Assembly (NCBI GenBank): GCA_038065115.1 | Contig: JBBTRS010000017.1 | Location: forward strand, 1-6,057 | Reading direction: 5' to 3' | DNA from: MFKM01 sp038065115 | GTDB lineage: Bacteria; Patescibacteriota; Minisyncoccia; UBA6257; MFKM01 | DNA: 6,057 nucleotides | Shown here: positions 4,420 through 6,057 of the stretch, piece after piece | How the letters are laid out: each line of letters opens with the position of its first letter | Position numbering within the stretch: position 1 is the stretch's first letter | Position numbers and translations under genes: made by a program | The notes under the pieces: model-generated | The model's database searches: none | What the model saw: the letters and a program-made list of their open reading frames with translations, nothing else | What the model was told of the DNA's origin: nothing

Positions 4420-4746
4420 TTATTCTCCGCCAGAGGCGGATCCGCCTTCGGCGGAAAACACCGGCGGCACTTTTAAAAGGTCATTTTCCTTTTCCGGGAA
4501 TGCCTCGATTAACTTGACGCTTGACGCTTGACGCTTGACGCTTTCTTTGTCTTCACGGAAGATATTTTCCTGGGATGTCCCTCCCGACATCGGCTTGATG
4601 CCGGTTGTGTCTACTTTCTGCAGTTCTTGAAAATGGTTAAGAATGTCTTGCAAGTCTTTCAATAATTTAGATTTCTCGGATTCGTTTAATTTTATTCGCC
4701 CCAACTCCGCCAAATATTCCAAATTTTTTTCGTCAATTAAATTCAT
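4420..4746 (-). CDS. gatC: Aspartyl/glutamyl-tRNA amidotransferase subunit C
   Basis: GatC wraps around GatA and stabilises the GatA-GatB contact. The 108 residues show the family pattern: an N-terminal helix with LEYLAELGRIKL (9-20), a second helix ending in ILNHFQELQKVDTTGIKPM (35-53), the NIFRED segment (61-66) and a C-terminal LKVPPVF (91-97). The usual length is about 95. The extra length comes from two repeat-derived pieces: SVKRQASSVK (69-78) from a 7-bp tandem repeat, and a tail SAEGGSASGGE (98-108) from a double palindrome. The gene starts 34 bp after the ABC exporter stop without a clear Shine-Dalgarno site, and ends 1 nt before gatA. Confidence 0.94.
   Translation of the reverse strand: MNLIDEKNLEYLAELGRIKLNESEKSKLLKDLQDILNHFQELQKVDTTGIKPMSGGTSQENIFREDKESVKRQASSVKLIEAFPEKENDLLKVPPVFSAEGGSASGGE
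4425..4428 (-). promoter_or_regulatory. Ribosome-binding site of gatA inside the gatC end
   Basis: GGAG on the minus strand lies 6 nt before the gatA ATG, the clearest Shine-Dalgarno site in the window. Its first three bases are the 3' arm of a mini-hairpin (UCCGCC-UCU-GGCGGA) supplied by the palindromic repeat. A folded message could hide it unless ribosomes finishing gatC open the stem. Confidence 0.6.
4426..4455. repeat. Double GC-rich mini-palindrome at the gatC/gatA junction
   Basis: Two tandem 15-bp units, TCCGCC-AGA-GGCGGA and TCCGCC-TTC-GGCGGA, each form a 6-bp hairpin with a 3-nt loop. Their junction GGCGGATCCGCC is a perfect 12-bp palindrome. The block stands out as GC-rich in AT-rich surroundings. 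I recall similar CCGCC/GGCGG blocks scattered in Parcubacteria genomes. It encodes the last 11 residues of GatC and part of the gatA ribosome-binding site. Confidence 0.9.
4513..4541. repeat. 7-bp tandem repeat (CTTGACG)x4 in gatC
   Basis: Four perfect CTTGACG units, 28 bp, plus one base of the next. The coding strand reads SVKRQASSVK, placed between the FRED segment and the C-terminal part of GatC. It shares its unit and peptide with the array at 3047-3074 in gatA. Confidence 0.95.
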
Positions 4747-4780
4747 ATAGTTATTTTAATCATTTTATCAAAAATAGCGA

Positions 4781-6057
4781 CTATTCGTATCCCTTGGCTT
4801 GAATTTTAAAAGCTTCGGCGTATTTGCCTTTTAATTTCAACAATTCTTTGTGAGTGCCGCCTTCTGTAATTTGACCATCGTCTAACACGTAGATTTTATC
4901 GGCATTTCTCACGGTAGAGAATCTATGAGAAATAATAATGACGGTCTTGTCTTTAAAAAAGCTGTATATTTCTTTAAAAATTTTGGCTTCAGAAATCGCG
5001 TCAATGGAGGCGGTTGGCTCGTCAAAAATAACTACCGGCGAATTTCTGTAGAAAAATCTGGCAATGGCTATTTTCTGCCATTGGCCGGTGCTCGGCCTGA
5101 TTCCGCCGGCATATTTTTCACTAAGAACCTGTTCGTATTCTTTTTGGTATTTTTTTATAAATTCATCGGCGTTGGCGCTTTGAGTGGCTTTGATCATTCG
5201 ATCAATGTCCGGTTTTTCATCGGATTTTCCAAGTTGGATATTTTCTTTAACGGTTAAATGAGGATAGGTATTAAAATCCTGAAAAAGCACGCCTAAGTTT
5301 TTATACCAGCTTTCAATTTTCAAGTCATTGATATTTTTGTCGTTTAAAAAAATCGCTCCTTTGTTAGTTTGATAAAACCTGCTCAAAAGCTTAACCATGG
5401 TGGTTTTGCCGGCGCCGTTTTCGCCGACAATAGCAATTTTTTCTCCCGGCTTAATTTCTAAATTAATATTTTTAATTACTTCCGTGTCGGAACCGGGATA
5501 TTTAAAGGTTACGGCATCAAATTTTATCAAAGGCGGTTTTTCGGAATAAGGATATTCCGTTTTACCATCGCTAAACGACGGGGTTAGTTCAAAAACCTCT
5601 TTTAAATCGCCAAAACGAATGCCCTCCTGATAAAGCCTTACAAATTGAGAACCCAGGTTTTCTAGTTCATTGCCAAAAACGCTTAAGTTTCTTATCTGAA
5701 AAGTCGTATCGCCGATTGAAATTATTCCTTTGAGTAATTTTTTAAAAATAAATAAATAACCGAAAAAAATCACAACATCGTTTAGATTGTCGCTTAAATA
5801 CGCCAACGAAAACCATTTTTTATAAATTTTACGGTAAAAATCTAAAATATTTTCGGTGAATTTTTTATAACGATTGCTCAAGTGATCAAAAGCCAGGGAG
5901 ATGTTGATTTCGTGAAGTTTGCCTGAATCAAGAAGAATGCCCGAAGAAGCGCGGACGCTTCTTCTTTCTTCCGTCGTGTCTTTGTGGTAATTCCAAATTT
6001 TCGCCATATAATTTCTATCAATTAAGTAGGTGGGTATTGTCAGCAATATTGTCAACA
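4781..6057 (-). CDS. ABC exporter, transmembrane-nucleotide-binding half transporter (5' end outside window)
   Basis: The open frame runs past the window edge; about 425 C-terminal residues are visible of an expected ~600. The TTG at 6055 is not a likely start, because the sequence there is already mid-membrane domain. Residues ~1-150 (counted from 6055) are the second half of the type-I exporter membrane domain, with a hydrophobic segment at about 91-112. The nucleotide-binding domain follows: KYPG at 185-188, Walker A GENGAGKTT (211-219), Q-loop Gln259 (LFQDF), signature PSTGQWQKIAIAR (321-333), Walker B VVIFDEP (341-347), D-loop SID (350-352) and switch His377 (SHR). The signature has PSTGQ where LSGGQ is usual. 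All catalytic residues are present, so ATPase activity is expected. The substrate (lipid, peptide or drug) cannot be told. It is probably transcribed toward gatC, 34 bp away. Confidence 0.92.
   Translation of the reverse strand, partial: LTILLTIPTYLIDRNYMAKIWNYHKDTTEERRSVRASSGILLDSGKLHEINISLAFDHLSNRYKKFTENILDFYRKIYKKWFSLAYLSDNLNDVVIFFGYLFIFKKLLKGIISIGDTTFQIRNLSVFGNELENLGSQFVRLYQEGIRFGDLKEVFELTPSFSDGKTEYPYSEKPPLIKFDAVTFKYPGSDTEVIKNINLEIKPGEKIAIVGENGAGKTTMVKLLSRFYQTNKGAIFLNDKNINDLKIESWYKNLGVLFQDFNTYPHLTVKENIQLGKSDEKPDIDRMIKATQSANADEFIKKYQKEYEQVLSEKYAGGIRPSTGQWQKIAIARFFYRNSPVVIFDEPTASIDAISEAKIFKEIYSFFKDKTVIIISHRFSTVRNADKIYVLDDGQITEGGTHKELLKLKGKYAEAFKIQAKGYE

Noticed and set aside
4744..4764. Six-codon upstream frame (MIKITI) whose TGA overlaps the gatC ATG
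   Set aside because: Too short, AT-rich and without a Shine-Dalgarno site to separate it from chance; would need conservation in relatives.
4925..5257. Open frame of 110 codons on the plus strand inside the ABC exporter
   Set aside because: It lies opposite the conserved nucleotide-binding domain. Smaller plus-strand frames at 1200-1400 and 3088-3276 are likewise shadows of pheS and gatA.
5943..5964. Perfect 9-bp inverted repeat GAAGAAGCG/CGCTTCTTC inside the ABC exporter
   Set aside because: The encoded residues (ERRSVRASSG) fit the expected membrane-domain alignment, so it looks like chance codon use and not an inserted element.
1..6057. UGA recoded as glycine, as in Gracilibacteria/SR1
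   Set aside because: All reading frames give complete, normally sized proteins with the standard code, with no in-frame TGA needing recoding; stops here are only TAA and TAG.

Overview
The window looks like part of a Candidate Phyla Radiation (Patescibacteria, Parcubacteria-like) genome. No marker gene proves this. The hints are a surface protein with repeated GNVGIGTPxPG motifs and a GG-I-K-F-PDGTTQTTA segment, very compact gene spacing, few Shine-Dalgarno sites, tRNA genes without encoded CCA, and small heptanucleotide and GC-rich palindromic repeats inside housekeeping genes. All six stop codons are TAA or TAG, and nothing requires a recoded UGA.

Left part (1-855): the 3' end of a plus-strand gene for a repetitive tail-fibre-like or surface protein. 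It converges on a minus-strand phenylalanyl-tRNA synthetase gene (856-2007). That enzyme is not an ordinary bacterial alpha subunit. It carries a C-terminal FDX-ACB anticodon-binding domain and reads like the single-chain mitochondrial enzyme (FARS2). No pheT lies next to it.

Middle (2008-2398): only 27 bp upstream of the synthetase gene, and divergent from it, is a plus-strand cluster of three tRNA genes: a CAT tRNA with initiator traits, an elongator-type tRNA-Met(CAT) and tRNA-Asp(GTC). A promoter with a 17-bp spacer overlaps the synthetase start codon. The cluster ends in a 16-bp hairpin that has a T-run on each strand, so it can also stop the minus-strand genes arriving from the right.

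Right part (2399-6057): a minus-strand run, in transcription order: an ABC exporter (5' end outside the window), gatC, gatA, and a small membrane-anchored protein of unknown function. gatC and gatA are separated by 1 nt. GatC and GatA are two of the three subunits of the tRNA-dependent amidotransferase; gatB is not here. Translation (two tRNA-Met, tRNA-Asp, PheRS, GatCA) is the common theme.

The most unusual structure is a family of 7-bp tandem repeats of the form TCAAGNN, seen four times within about 1.5 kb and always inside gatA or gatC coding sequence, plus a double GC-rich mini-hairpin that forms the gatC tail and contains the gatA ribosome-binding site. No gene-free stretch exceeds 300 bp. 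The gaps at 789-855 and 2335-2398 show nothing I can name.
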